Assembly (NCBI GenBank): GCA_009840595.1
Contig: VXNK01000149.1
Span: 24,898 to 88,897, forward strand
Direction of reading: 5' to 3'
Length of the DNA stretch: 64,000 bases
Source of the DNA: Rhodospirillaceae bacterium
Lineage (GTDB): Bacteria; Pseudomonadota; Alphaproteobacteria; Bin65
A program made the position numbers and the translations under genes. Below are positions 9,040-18,071 of this stretch, piece by piece. Under the pieces are notes generated by a model. The model had not been told where the DNA came from, did no database searches, and saw only the letters and a program-made list of their open reading frames with translations. Numbering within the stretch: the stretch's first letter is position 1; each line of letters begins with the position of its first letter.

Positions 9040-9199
9040 CGAGCGCCAAACCGCCGCCGCGGGTCGCGCGCCGATCACGCCGAATTTAGCGTGGATTTCC
9101 GCCGGTCCGGCATAGTATCCCGCGCTATTGCCGGCCGGCCCGCAACGACCGGACCGGACAACGGATTCGACGGGCAGCGGAGATGGGGAGGCCCTGCGG

Positions 9200-11644
9200 A
9201 TGAAGAACCAGGCGCGCGTCGTCGTGATCGGCGGCGGGGTGGTCGGCGTTTCGACCCTGTATCATCTGGCCAAAAAGGGCTGGAGCGATGTCGTGCTGGT
9301 CGAGCGCACCGAGTTGACGGCCGGCTCAACCTGGCACGCCGCCGGCCTGCTGCCCCTGTTCAACATGAGCTATTCGGTCGGCCAGCTGCACCAGTATTCG
9401 GTCAACCTGTACAAGACGCTGGAGGCGGAGACCGGCCAAGACGTCAGCTTCCACGTCAACGGCAACCTGCGCCTCGCGACCAACCGCGACCGCATGGACG
9501 AATACCGCCTCTACCAGTGCACGGCGGAAACCATCGGCGTCGAATGTGAGATCATCGACGTCGAACGGATCAAACAGCTCTGGCCGCTGATCAACGCCGA
9601 AGGGCTGGTCGGCGCCCTCTGGCACCCGACGGACGGCCACATCGCGCCGGTCGACGTCACGATGGCGCTGGCCAGGGGTGCGCGCAACCGCGGCGCGGAA
9701 ATCCACCAGCACACCACCGTGACCGGGATCGAGCGCGACAACCGCGAGTGGATCGTGAAGACCGACAGGGGCGACATCCGCTGCGAGCATGTCGTGAGCG
9801 CGACCGGCAACTATGCCCGCGCCACGGCCCGGATGGTGGGCCTGGAAATCCCGGCGATCCCGGTGCAGCACCAGTATATCGTGACCGACGTCGATCCCGT
9901 GCTGCAGGAATACCGCGAGGCCGGCAACGCGGAACTCGCCGTGCTTCGCGAGTCCGACGCCTCCTACTATCTGCGCGAGGAGCGCATGGGCTGGATCCTC
10001 GGCCCCTACGAGCGCCACGCGCCGGCCTGCTTCGTCGACGGCGTGCCGGAGAGCTTCGAGAAGGACCTGTTCCCCGGCGAACTCGACCGGCTCGTGCCCC
10101 ATGTCGAAGCCGCCATGAACCGGGTGCCGAGCTTCCAGAATGCCGGCATCAAGGACATCGTCAACGGCCCGATCGCCTACACGCCCGACGGCAACCCGAT
10201 GGTCGGCCCGGCCTTCGGGCTGGAGAATTTCTGGCTCTCCGAGGGCCACAGCTTCGGCATCACCGCGGCCGGCGGCGCCGGCTGGCAGCTCGCTGAGTGG
10301 ATCGTCGACGGCGAACCGACCGTCGACATGATCGGCGTCGATCCTCGGCGCTTCGGCGTGGTCTCGAAGAATTTCGCCAAGATCAAGAACGAAGAGGCCT
10401 ACGAACACGTCTTCATCAACCATTATCCCATGGAGGAGCGCCTGCTCGGCCGGCCGGCCAAGGCGCCGCCCTGCTACGAGCGGCTCGACGGGGCCGGCGC
10501 CGTCTGGGGCGCGCGTTTCGGCTGGGAGCGGCCGAACTGGTTCGCGCCGGTCGGTGTCGAACGGAAGGACGAGTACTCCTACCGCCGCTCCAACTGGTTC
10601 GCGCATGTCGGCAACGAAGTCCGCACCATGCGCGAGCGGGTCGGCCTGATGGAACTCTCCAGCTTCGCGAAATATCTGGTTGAAGGCCCGGGCGCGCGCG
10701 CCTGGCTCGACGGCATGGTGGCCAACAACGTGCCGCGCAAGGTCTCGCGCATGACGCTGGCCCATGCGCTCAACCCGTCCGGCTCGGTGCGCAGCGAATT
10801 CACCATCCTGCGCCTGCCCGACGGCCTGTACGGCGAGCGCTTCTACCTGGTCGGCCCCGGCGCGGCCCACGACATGGACTGGGACATCCTCACCCGCCGC
10901 GTGCCGCGCGACGGCTCGGTCTTCCTGCAGGATCTGACGACGCAATACGGCGTCTTCGTGCTCGCCGGCCCGCAGGCGCGAAAGGTGCTGGAAAAGCTCG
11001 CCGACGCCGACGTCTCGAACGAGGCCTTTCCGTGGCTCACCGGCCGGGACATCCCGGTCGGCTACTGCCCGGACGTGCGCGCGCTCCGGGTCAACTTCGT
11101 CGGCTCCCTCGGCTGGGAATTGCACCATCCGATCGAATACCAGATCCATCTGTATGACGCGCTGATGGCAGCCGGCGCGGAATTCGACATCGGCCCGGTC
11201 GGCATGCGCGCGATGGATTCGATGCGGCTGGAAAAGAGCTACCGGCTGTTCGGCACCGACCTGAACGCCGAGAACAGCATCCTGGAGGCCGGGCTGGACC
11301 GCTTCGTGCGCTTCGACAAGAACGCCGACTTCACCGGCCGCGCCGCCCTGCTGGCGCAGAAGGAGCAGGGCGTACCCAACGCCTACCGCACCATCGAGAT
11401 CGACGCCGACGACGCCGACCCGTTCGGCAACGAGCCGGTCTATATCGACGGCGAGGTCGCCGGCCGCGGCACCGCCGGCGGCTACGGCCACCATGTCGGC
11501 AAGAGCCTGCTGCTCGGCTATGTGCGCAGCGACGCGGCGGAGATCGGCCGGGAATGCGAGGTCCGGGTGCTCGACCAGCGCCGCCCGGCCCGGATCATCG
11601 CCGAGAGTCCTTACGATCCGGAAAACGCCGCGCTGCGCTCCTAG
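9200..11644 (+). CDS. FAD-dependent dimethylglycine/sarcosine dehydrogenase-like protein with GcvT domain
   Basis: An 814-residue two-domain enzyme. The N-terminal FAD (DAO-type) domain has the dinucleotide motif GGGVVG (G11, G13, G16) and AGSTWHAAGL with H46, the position that carries covalent FAD in mammalian dimethylglycine dehydrogenase. From about residue 430 onward it is a GcvT/aminomethyltransferase-like folate domain, including GWELHHP and the C-terminal barrel. Such enzymes demethylate N-methylated glycines and pass the one-carbon unit to tetrahydrofolate. Start at 9200 is supported by GGGGAGG nine bases upstream. Substrate (dimethylglycine, sarcosine or a betaine product) is inferred. 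Context: the MttB/corrinoid system is 5 kb away. Confidence 0.85.
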   Translation: MKNQARVVVIGGGVVGVSTLYHLAKKGWSDVVLVERTELTAGSTWHAAGLLPLFNMSYSVGQLHQYSVNLYKTLEAETGQDVSFHVNGNLRLATNRDRMDEYRLYQCTAETIGVECEIIDVERIKQLWPLINAEGLVGALWHPTDGHIAPVDVTMALARGARNRGAEIHQHTTVTGIERDNREWIVKTDRGDIRCEHVVSATGNYARATARMVGLEIPAIPVQHQYIVTDVDPVLQEYREAGNAELAVLRESDASYYLREERMGWILGPYERHAPACFVDGVPESFEKDLFPGELDRLVPHVEAAMNRVPSFQNAGIKDIVNGPIAYTPDGNPMVGPAFGLENFWLSEGHSFGITAAGGAGWQLAEWIVDGEPTVDMIGVDPRRFGVVSKNFAKIKNEEAYEHVFINHYPMEERLLGRPAKAPPCYERLDGAGAVWGARFGWERPNWFAPVGVERKDEYSYRRSNWFAHVGNEVRTMRERVGLMELSSFAKYLVEGPGARAWLDGMVANNVPRKVSRMTLAHALNPSGSVRSEFTILRLPDGLYGERFYLVGPGAAHDMDWDILTRRVPRDGSVFLQDLTTQYGVFVLAGPQARKVLEKLADADVSNEAFPWLTGRDIPVGYCPDVRALRVNFVGSLGWELHHPIEYQIHLYDALMAAGAEFDIGPVGMRAMDSMRLEKSYRLFGTDLNAENSILEAGLDRFVRFDKNADFTGRAALLAQKEQGVPNAYRTIEIDADDADPFGNEPVYIDGEVAGRGTAGGYGHHVGKSLLLGYVRSDAAEIGRECEVRVLDQRRPARIIAESPYDPENAALRS

Positions 11645-11720
11645 AGCGAAGCCGCTTCAACCGGCACTGCTGAAACGCCGGAAATCACGCTGTTCGATAC
11701 GCCGCTTCGCAACCGGCCGT

Positions 11721-12494
11721 TCAGACTTTCGAGAAATCCGGACACCATTTCAGGATACCGTCCTTGTAGCTCTGCCGGTCTCGGAGAGCCGCCGCCCAGC
11801 GCGAAATGTTCGAATAACTCTCGAACGGATAGCGGCATCCAACGAGCACAAAGTGCAGGGGGATCCAGGAAATATCGGCCAGGGTGAATCGATCGCCCAT
11901 TATCCATTCGCGGTCCGCCAGGGCGTTTTCGAGTCTGGCGAAACAGTCCTCAAGTATTTCGCGCGCCCTGGCGATATCCTTCTCGTCGAACGCACTGTCG
12001 CCGGCGTGCCTTGCGTGAAATTCCTTCAGCTCCTCGTTCTTCTGAAGTGCGTCGTATCTCCTTTGCTCCTCGGCGGTCTTTTTCAGCTTCTTCTGCATCT
12101 TCGTTGCGTAGACATACGGCTTGACCGCCGGCTCATGGATCGACGCAGCAAGACGAAGCCATTCGAGCATCCCGTCTTCCCCGTCTCGATCGCCTGCCGC
12201 GCGCAGCGAAGGTTCGGGGTAGGTCAGGTCGAGATAGTCGATGATCTCGTTGGACTCGATATGCACGACGCCGTTGTCGATCAGGGTCGGCACCAGACCG
12301 TTCGGGTTGATGCCGAAATACGCGTCCGAAATGTTTTCTTTCTTCTTCAGGTCGAGGTGGTGGCTGGTCCAGGGCAACCCCTTCTCGATCAGCGTCATGC
12401 GGACCCGCATCGAGCAGTTCGAGATATCGCCGTGGTAAAGGTGAATGCCCTCGAATGTTTCCACGGATCTGTCGGTCGGGACGATCACAGCCAT
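11721..12494 (-). CDS. Glutathione S-transferase family protein
   Basis: A 257-residue GST. The N-terminal thioredoxin-like domain (residues 17-95) has LYHGDISNCSMRVRMTLIEKG, where Ser/Cys near residues 22-24 would be the active-site pair, and GLVPTLIDNGVVHIESNEII with the cis-Pro and the glutathione-binding ES motif. The C-terminal helical domain contains MGDRFTLADISWIP. An insertion of charged helices (residues 125-165, MQKKLKKTAEEQRRY) is unusual. ATG at 12494 with GGAGAA eight bases upstream; the open frame continues further but without a ribosome site. Confidence 0.88.
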   Translation of the reverse strand: MAVIVPTDRSVETFEGIHLYHGDISNCSMRVRMTLIEKGLPWTSHHLDLKKKENISDAYFGINPNGLVPTLIDNGVVHIESNEIIDYLDLTYPEPSLRAAGDRDGEDGMLEWLRLAASIHEPAVKPYVYATKMQKKLKKTAEEQRRYDALQKNEELKEFHARHAGDSAFDEKDIARAREILEDCFARLENALADREWIMGDRFTLADISWIPLHFVLVGCRYPFESYSNISRWAAALRDRQSYKDGILKWCPDFSKV

Positions 12495-12580
12495 GAGAAG
12501 GTTCTCCGTTGCTCTAGCGCGGCGGGCCCTGGAGACGGCGTCCCGAACGGCATCGCCCGGAAGGGCGCAACAAGGGGAGG

Positions 12581-13156
12581 CTATTCTTTCTTCGACATCA
12601 GATCCGCGACGTTCAGGTTCTCGCCGATCCGATGGAACGGGCGGCCCGAGTCGCTGACCGCCACGACGACGACGATCTCGTCGCCGCGCGGGGCATCCGC
12701 GACCGAAACCTGCATCGCGTCGAAATGGCTGAATGTCCACATTTCGTCCTTGTGATGCAGCGGGCAATCGATCGCCGTGCCCGGCCCGCCGATCTTCTTG
12801 GTCGACGGCATGATCGACTTCGCCGGGCCGACGATTGCGCGCACCGGCTTGCCCATCGTGGGGTGCATCACCGCCGCCGCGTGCTCGCGCTCGCCCTTCA
12901 CGCCGACGATCGCCGCCTTGCCGTAGCCCGCGACCGACGCCCCGTCGATGCCGAGCGCGTCCATCGCCCGCTGCACCAGGAGAGCGCCGAGCTCGGCCCC
13001 CGCCTGCTGCAGTTCCTCCAGTTCCTCGTCGTAGACCCCGGCATAGGGGTTTGCGATCACCGCGATGGCCGCGGCCTGGCGGGTCGCCGGCTCCACCGGC
13101 CGGTCGAGCTCGCGCCGGGTCTCCTCGACGACGGTGACGATCTTGCGGATCTTCAT
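12581..13156 (-). CDS. Amino acid synthesis (AA_synth, DUF1185-type) family protein
   Basis: A 191-residue protein starting MKIRKIVTVVEETRRELDRPV. The pattern AVIANPYAGVY near residue 32, GKAAIVGVKGEREHAAAVMHPTMG near residue 80 and the TKKIGGPGTAIDCPLHHKD stretch match the family annotated as amino acid synthesis protein, often near amidohydrolases. The biochemical role is not established. Probably co-transcribed with the GST gene 86 bases downstream. Confidence 0.8.
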   Translation of the reverse strand: MKIRKIVTVVEETRRELDRPVEPATRQAAAIAVIANPYAGVYDEELEELQQAGAELGALLVQRAMDALGIDGASVAGYGKAAIVGVKGEREHAAAVMHPTMGKPVRAIVGPAKSIMPSTKKIGGPGTAIDCPLHHKDEMWTFSHFDAMQVSVADAPRGDEIVVVVAVSDSGRPFHRIGENLNVADLMSKKE

Positions 13157-13379
13157 CCCGTTTCTCCCGATCGTGGCAGGCGTGACTGGTTCCGGGCACT
13201 ATGCCACCGCCGAAGCCCGTTGCAACGCCTGCGTTCGCCCGCTGCCGGCGTTACGCTAATTCCGGTTCCGTCGCTTTGGCGGCGATTCGCGGCCGGCGGG
13301 AGCGGTTCATCGACGAAATGGACCCGGCGCCGTGCGCCGCCGCGGCGCGGGCGCGCGGGCCGGGCAACGGATATCGGCC

Positions 13380-13850
13380 TCAATCCCCCGCGAAGGCGAT
13401 CAATCGCCCGCAGACGAGGGCGCCCGACCAGCACACCGTCGAGAGGATGGCGTGACCGGCCAGACGGGCGCGCGGGGCATCCTTGAGCAGGAACCCGTGG
13501 GCCCGGCACAGGGCGAGCGTGGAGAGAACCCCGACCGCGATGAAGATCAGCTTGAGCTGCAGGAATTCGATACCGCTGTATTCCCGCGCCCGGACCGAGA
13601 ACAGCAGCGGCCCCGTGACGAGGGCAAGGATCAGCCCGCCCGCCGCAACGGGCGCCAGCACCCGTACCACCGCTTCGCGCGGGATGCCGCGCCACACGCC
13701 GAGGAGCCGCAGGTTGAGCGGGACGACCGACCCGATCAGCAGGGCGATTGCGAAGATGTGCGCGGCGTTGACGCCGGCATAGAGCCAGCGGGAACTCCGC
13801 AGGGTTTGCGCCAGGGCCGTCCCTTCGAGCGCTGCGAACAGGGATTCCAA
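13380..13850 (-). CDS. Four-helix integral membrane protein (DUF2214/DUF6644-like)
   Basis: A 156-residue protein with four hydrophobic segments: about 27-46, 65-84, 98-115 and 130-150. N-terminal LRSSRWLYAGVNAAHIFAIALLIGSVVPLNLRLLG, with a His in the first helix, is typical of small membrane proteins found next to DUF6152 genes. It starts four bases after the DUF6152 gene upstream, so the two form an operon. Possible haem or copper role is speculation. Confidence 0.7.
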   Translation of the reverse strand: MESLFAALEGTALAQTLRSSRWLYAGVNAAHIFAIALLIGSVVPLNLRLLGVWRGIPREAVVRVLAPVAAGGLILALVTGPLLFSVRAREYSGIEFLQLKLIFIAVGVLSTLALCRAHGFLLKDAPRARLAGHAILSTVCWSGALVCGRLIAFAGD

Positions 13851-13854
13851 GATC

Positions 13855-14223
13855 TCAGTTGCGCCCGGGGTAAAGGACGTGTTCCCGTTTGCCCAGGAAC
13901 AGCCGCTCCACCTTGACCCGCCGTTCCGACAGGTCGGCGGCCGGCTCGCCGATCACCCGGATCTCGACCCCTTCGGCCAGGTCGCCGTCCCTGAGGCCGG
14001 CGCGACGGTTGCGCCAGGGCTGGCCGACCTCAACCGTCCACTCCTCGCCCTCTACGTCGACCTTCAGGACCCCGTGGGGATTGCCCAGGCGGACGGTCTT
14101 GATGATGCCGGTCAGGTCGATATTGCCGCCGGTCGTCCACGCCCAGCCGTGATGGGCCAGCGCCCCGGCTGCCGGAGCCGCGAGTCCCAGGGCCAGGATC
14201 GCGACGAACAGGAACCTCGTCAT
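13855..14223 (-). CDS. DUF6152 family exported protein
   Basis: A 122-residue protein with a signal peptide (cleavage near ALA, residue 23) and mature N-terminus HHGW, the hallmark His-His-Gly-Trp of DUF6152. It continues as a small beta-barrel-like domain (GIIKTVRLGNPHGVLKVDVEGEEWTVEVG) with a second conserved NPH. The His-rich start of the mature chain suggests periplasmic metal (copper) binding, which is inference. First gene of a two-gene operon with the membrane protein. Confidence 0.75.
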   Translation of the reverse strand: MTRFLFVAILALGLAAPAAGALAHHGWAWTTGGNIDLTGIIKTVRLGNPHGVLKVDVEGEEWTVEVGQPWRNRRAGLRDGDLAEGVEIRVIGEPAADLSERRVKVERLFLGKREHVLYPGRN

Positions 14224-14486
14224 GGTGTGCCTCCGATGCCTCGAGCGTTACCGGCAAGGTTGCGTCACACGGCCGGACATTCAAGCCGGCGCTTCCCGGA
14301 TAACCTTCAGGTCCGTGACGACCCTACCGGACCCGGCCCGGAACGGGATGTCGTGAGGTCCGGCATCGGCTATTGGATGGGGCCTGACGTCTTCAGGACC
14401 CGGTACGGTACGGGTCGGGAGCCGGCGGAGCGGTCCGGGTCGGGTCGCAACTCGAAGGCAGACCGATACCGATGGAGCACTCTTCA

Positions 14487-15347
14487 ATGACCGAATCCCG
14501 CCCCCGGCTCACGATTCCGGATCTCGCTGCCAAAAAGGCGGCGGGCAAGCGTTTGGCAATGGTCGCGGTCGGCGAGTGCCTGACCGCGGCCTGGGCGGAG
14601 CGGGCCGGAATCGACATCCTGGGCGTCGGGGACAGCCTGGGCATGACGCTGTACGGCCACGAGAATACGCTGCCCATGACCGTCGATCAGATGATCGAGC
14701 ATACCAGGGCCGTCCGCCGCGGCGCGCCGAACACCTTCTGCCTCGTGTCCATGCCCTACGGCTCCTACGCCACCGCCGACCTGGCGGTGACAAACGCCGT
14801 GCGGATGATGAAGGAGAGCGGCGCCGAGGCGGTGAAGCTGCAAGGCGGGCGCGAGATGTTCGACATCATCAAGGCCGTCGCCGACGCCGGCGTGCCGGTC
14901 ATGAGCCATGTCGGGCTGCTGCCACACTATGTGCATCGGTTCGGCGGCTTCAAAATGCAGGGCCGCACGGCGGAGGACGCGCTGAAGATCGTCGACAACG
15001 CCCGGGCGATCGAAGAGGCCGGCGCCATCGGTCTGGAGATCGAGGCGATGCCCTATGAGGTCGGCAAGGCCGTCGACGACGCGGTGAGCATCTTCACCTT
15101 CTCGATCGGCGCCGGCTCGGCAGGTACCTGCCAGCTGCTCAACGGCTACGACCTGATCGGCGCGTTCGACACGTTCAAGCCGAAATTCGCCAAGCGTTAC
15201 GGCAATATCAACGAAATCGCGACCGAAGCCTTCGCCCGGTATGCCGAAGAGGTGCGCGCCGGAGCCTTCCCGGACGAGGACCACAGCTACAAGATGAAGC
15301 CCGAAGAGGCGGCGAAGTTCGCCCAAGCCCTGAAGGCGGGCACATGA
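14487..15347 (+). CDS. panB: 3-methyl-2-oxobutanoate hydroxymethyltransferase
   Basis: Uses methylene-tetrahydrofolate and ketoisovalerate to make ketopantoate for pantothenate and CoA. Conserved blocks: VGDSLGMTLYGHENTLPMTVDQMIEHTRAV (metal-binding Asp in VGDS), VSMPYGSY, EAVKLQGG with the catalytic Lys, and PVMSHVGLLPHY. About 286 residues. The ATG at 14487 has GGAG nine bases upstream and is preferred to the ATG at 14472. panC is not adjacent. Confidence 0.88.
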   Translation: MTESRPRLTIPDLAAKKAAGKRLAMVAVGECLTAAWAERAGIDILGVGDSLGMTLYGHENTLPMTVDQMIEHTRAVRRGAPNTFCLVSMPYGSYATADLAVTNAVRMMKESGAEAVKLQGGREMFDIIKAVADAGVPVMSHVGLLPHYVHRFGGFKMQGRTAEDALKIVDNARAIEEAGAIGLEIEAMPYEVGKAVDDAVSIFTFSIGAGSAGTCQLLNGYDLIGAFDTFKPKFAKRYGNINEIATEAFARYAEEVRAGAFPDEDHSYKMKPEEAAKFAQALKAGT

Positions 15348-15447
15348 CACGCCGGTCGAAAGTTCGATCGCATATTCGATGCGGAGCCCGGGAGACGTAT
15401 TTCGCGGGACCCGGCCAGACTCTGCGCGGCTGACGAGGACTCCTGCC

Positions 15448-16086
15448 ATGAACGAAAAAGACAAACCCGGCCTCGACGCTTCCTACGGATCGGGCTCGGC
15501 GGAAGAAAACCGCCGCGTCTATCGCGACTGGGCGGCGACCTACGACGAGGAATTCGCCGGGCGCAGCGGATACCGGTTCGGCGGGCTGATCGCCGAGGCC
15601 TTTGTCGATGCGGGCGGAAACGGTCCCGTCCTCGACGCCGGGTGCGGTACGGGCCTGGTCGCCGATCGCCTGCCGGCCGCCATCGTCGTCGACGGCGTCG
15701 ATCTTTCGCCGGACATGCTTGCCGTCGCCGAGGACAAGGGACGCTACCGGACGCTCGTCGAGGCCGACCTGACGAAGCCGTTGCCGTTCGAAGACGATGC
15801 GTATAACGGCCTCACCTGCGCGGGCACGTTCACACAGGGCCATGTCGGGCCGGAGGCGCTGGCCGAACTGTTGCGCGTGCTCCGGCCCGGCGCCATCTGC
15901 GCGATCAGCGTCAGATTGCCCTTCTACGATACCGCGGGATTTGCAGCGGCGTTCGAGGCGCTCGCCGCCGGAAAACGAATCTCCCGGCCGTCGATCCGCG
16001 AGGAGCGCGTCTACAGCGCCGACTCGACGCCACCGGAAGGCCACGAGAACGATCTCGCCTACATCGTCACGTTCCGGAAGACCTGA
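15448..16086 (+). CDS. Class I SAM-dependent methyltransferase
   Basis: A 212-residue Rossmann-fold methyltransferase. SAM motif I is VLDAGCGTGLVAD near residue 63, motif II GVDLSPDMLAVAE near 84, and a post-motif LLRVLRPGAICAISV near 144. The N-terminal VYRDWAATYDEEF is typical of the WBSCR27/METTL27-like group. Substrate unknown. Start at 15448 is supported by GAGGA about ten bases upstream. Same direction as panB, 100 bases downstream. Confidence 0.82.
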   Translation: MNEKDKPGLDASYGSGSAEENRRVYRDWAATYDEEFAGRSGYRFGGLIAEAFVDAGGNGPVLDAGCGTGLVADRLPAAIVVDGVDLSPDMLAVAEDKGRYRTLVEADLTKPLPFEDDAYNGLTCAGTFTQGHVGPEALAELLRVLRPGAICAISVRLPFYDTAGFAAAFEALAAGKRISRPSIREERVYSADSTPPEGHENDLAYIVTFRKT

Positions 16087-16296
16087 CCTGCCGGTGCAGG
16101 CCGCCGGATATCCTGGCAATCCGGTCGAAGAGAACGGAGCGACGCAGCGGAGTCCAAGCCCGGAAAAGATCCGCCTGCGTTCGGGAGACGAAGCCGGCCT
16201 TGAACAAATTAACGCATTGTAAAACAACAATAAATCATCGCAATTGCAGAACATGATATTTCGTGGCATCGCTGCACCCGAAACGGAGGCCCGGCC

Positions 16297-17868
16297 ATGA
16301 GCGAAGAACGCGGCAGGAAGCGCGGCGAACGGGCCGGGCGGCGGGCCGGCAGGTCCGGCGGCGGCCGGGAAAGCCGGCGCGCGGCGCGGACCGCCGGGCC
16401 GGTCGAGCAGTTGCGTGCGATCCAGCGCAATATCCCGAAGGTTGAGTTGCTGTCAGCCGAGGGGCTGGAGCTTATCGAGCATAACGCCGACACGATCCTG
16501 GAAGAGATCGGCATCGAGTTCCGGGACGATCCGGAATGCCTGGACATGTTCCGCGACGCCGGCGCGGACGTGCAGGATACGCGGGTCCGTTTTCCGCGCG
16601 GCCTTGCCCAACAGCTGTGCTCGACCGCGCCGGCGCAATACACCCAGCATGCCCGCAACCCCGAACGCTCGGTCGAGATCGGCGGCGACCATACGGTGTT
16701 CGCGCCGGTCTACGGCCCGCCCTTCGTGCGCGACCTGGACCGCGGCCGGCGCTATGGCACCATCGAGGATTTCCGCAACTTCGTGAAGCTCGCTTACCTG
16801 TCGCCCGCCCTGCACCATTCCGGCGGCACGGTGTGCGAGCCGGTCGACGTGCCGATCAACAAGCGGCATCTCGATATGGTTTACGCGCATATGCGCCTTT
16901 CCGACAAACCCTTCATGGGTTCGGTCACCCATCCGGAGCGCGCCGCCGATACCGTCGCCATGGCGAAAATCCTGTTCGGCGACGATTTCGTCGACGAGAA
17001 CTGCGTCTGCACCAGTCTGATCAACGCCAACTCGCCCATGGTGTTCGATGCCACCATGCTGGGCGCGCTCAAGACCTATGCGAAAGCCGGCCAGGCGACG
17101 GTGGTCAGCCCCTTCATCCTGGCCGGCGCGATGGCGCCGGTGACCGTTGCCGGCGTGATGGCCCAGACCCTCGCCGAGGCGATGGCCGGCGTCGCGGTGA
17201 CCCAGCTGTGCCGGCCGGGCACGCCGGTCGTGTTCGGCAGCTTTTCCAGCTCGATCTCCATGCAGTCCGGCGCGCCGACCTTCGGCACTCCGGAGCCCGC
17301 GCTTGCCCTGTTCGGACTGGCGGCGCTGGCCCGCCGGCTGAACCTGCCTTTCCGCAACGGCGGCTCGCTTTGCGCCTCGAAACTCCCGGACGCCCAGGCG
17401 GCCTACGAGAGCGCGAACACGCTGATGCCCACGGTGCTGGCCGGCGTGAATTTCGTGCTCCACGCCGCCGGCTGGCTGGAGGGGGGCCTGGCGTCGAGCT
17501 ACGAGAAGCTGATCATGGACGCCGACCAGCTCGCCCTGCACCAGGTGATCGCCGACGGTTACGACCTCTCGGAGAACGGCCAGGCCCTGAGCGCGGTGCG
17601 CGAGGTCGGCCCCGGCAGCCACTATCTCGGCTGCCAACACACCCAGGACAATTTCGAAACCGCCTTCTGGCGCTCGGCCGTGGCCGACAACAACAGCTTC
17701 GAGCAATGGCAGAACGACGGCTCGAAGGACATCGTCGCGCGCGCCAACGAACGCTGGAAGGCCATGCTGGCGAGCTACGAGGCGCCGCCGATCGACCCGG
17801 CCATCGACGAGGCGCTCAATGCGTTCATCGCGAAAAAGAAGGAAAGCCTGCCGGACGGGATCGGGTGA
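16297..17868 (+). CDS. Trimethylamine methyltransferase (MttB) family protein, non-pyrrolysine type
   Basis: Members move a methyl group from a methylated amine to a cognate corrinoid protein. The 523-residue chain has an Arg/Gly-rich N-terminal 40 residues, then the MttB TIM barrel (GIEFRDDPECLDMFRDAGADV, TVCEPVDVPINKRHLD, and the glycine-rich GGSLCASKLPDAQAAYESANTL). There is no in-frame amber codon, so it is the MtgB-like class that acts on quaternary amines such as glycine betaine rather than pyrrolysine-dependent TMA methyltransferase. The AT-rich stretch 16205-16260 upstream is a likely promoter region. Companion corrinoid protein and methyltransferase genes lie at 18-24 kb. Confidence 0.85.
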   Translation: MSEERGRKRGERAGRRAGRSGGGRESRRAARTAGPVEQLRAIQRNIPKVELLSAEGLELIEHNADTILEEIGIEFRDDPECLDMFRDAGADVQDTRVRFPRGLAQQLCSTAPAQYTQHARNPERSVEIGGDHTVFAPVYGPPFVRDLDRGRRYGTIEDFRNFVKLAYLSPALHHSGGTVCEPVDVPINKRHLDMVYAHMRLSDKPFMGSVTHPERAADTVAMAKILFGDDFVDENCVCTSLINANSPMVFDATMLGALKTYAKAGQATVVSPFILAGAMAPVTVAGVMAQTLAEAMAGVAVTQLCRPGTPVVFGSFSSSISMQSGAPTFGTPEPALALFGLAALARRLNLPFRNGGSLCASKLPDAQAAYESANTLMPTVLAGVNFVLHAAGWLEGGLASSYEKLIMDADQLALHQVIADGYDLSENGQALSAVREVGPGSHYLGCQHTQDNFETAFWRSAVADNNSFEQWQNDGSKDIVARANERWKAMLASYEAPPIDPAIDEALNAFIAKKKESLPDGIG

Positions 17869-17872
17869 TGCA

Positions 17873-18053
17873 TCCTTCGAGACAGGGCTTCGAGACGCGA
17901 TCCTGCGGATCGCTCCTCAGCCCTTCCTCAGGATGAAGAAACATATTGGCTTAACAGTTTTAGCTTCATCCTGAGGAGGCCATTGAGGAAGCGCCCCTCG
18001 GCTTCGCTCGGGACAGGCTCCGCGCCGTCGCGAAATGACCGTCTCGAAGGACG
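17873..18053. repeat. Intergenic palindromic repeat (CATCCTTCGAGAC/TCCTCAGGATGA family)
   Basis: Two inverted arms: CATCCTTCGAGAC ... TCCTCAGGATGA at 17873-17937, and its reverse form TCATCCTGAGGA ... GTCTCGAAGGACGG at about 17968-18053. These words are typical of a mobile intergenic repeat widespread in Alphaproteobacteria. It lies between the convergent MttB and RACo genes and may act as a bidirectional transcription stop. Confidence 0.6.
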
Positions 18054-18071
18054 GCGGGCGACGGGCGCGCC

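Noticed and set aside
9326..11494. 722-codon minus-strand open frame
   Set aside because: Shadow of the dimethylglycine-dehydrogenase-like gene, which has motifs, a ribosome site and family length.
11721..13199. 492-codon frame joining the GST to upstream DNA
   Set aside because: The upstream half is a shadow of the AA_synth gene; the GST has its own ATG with a ribosome site at 12494.
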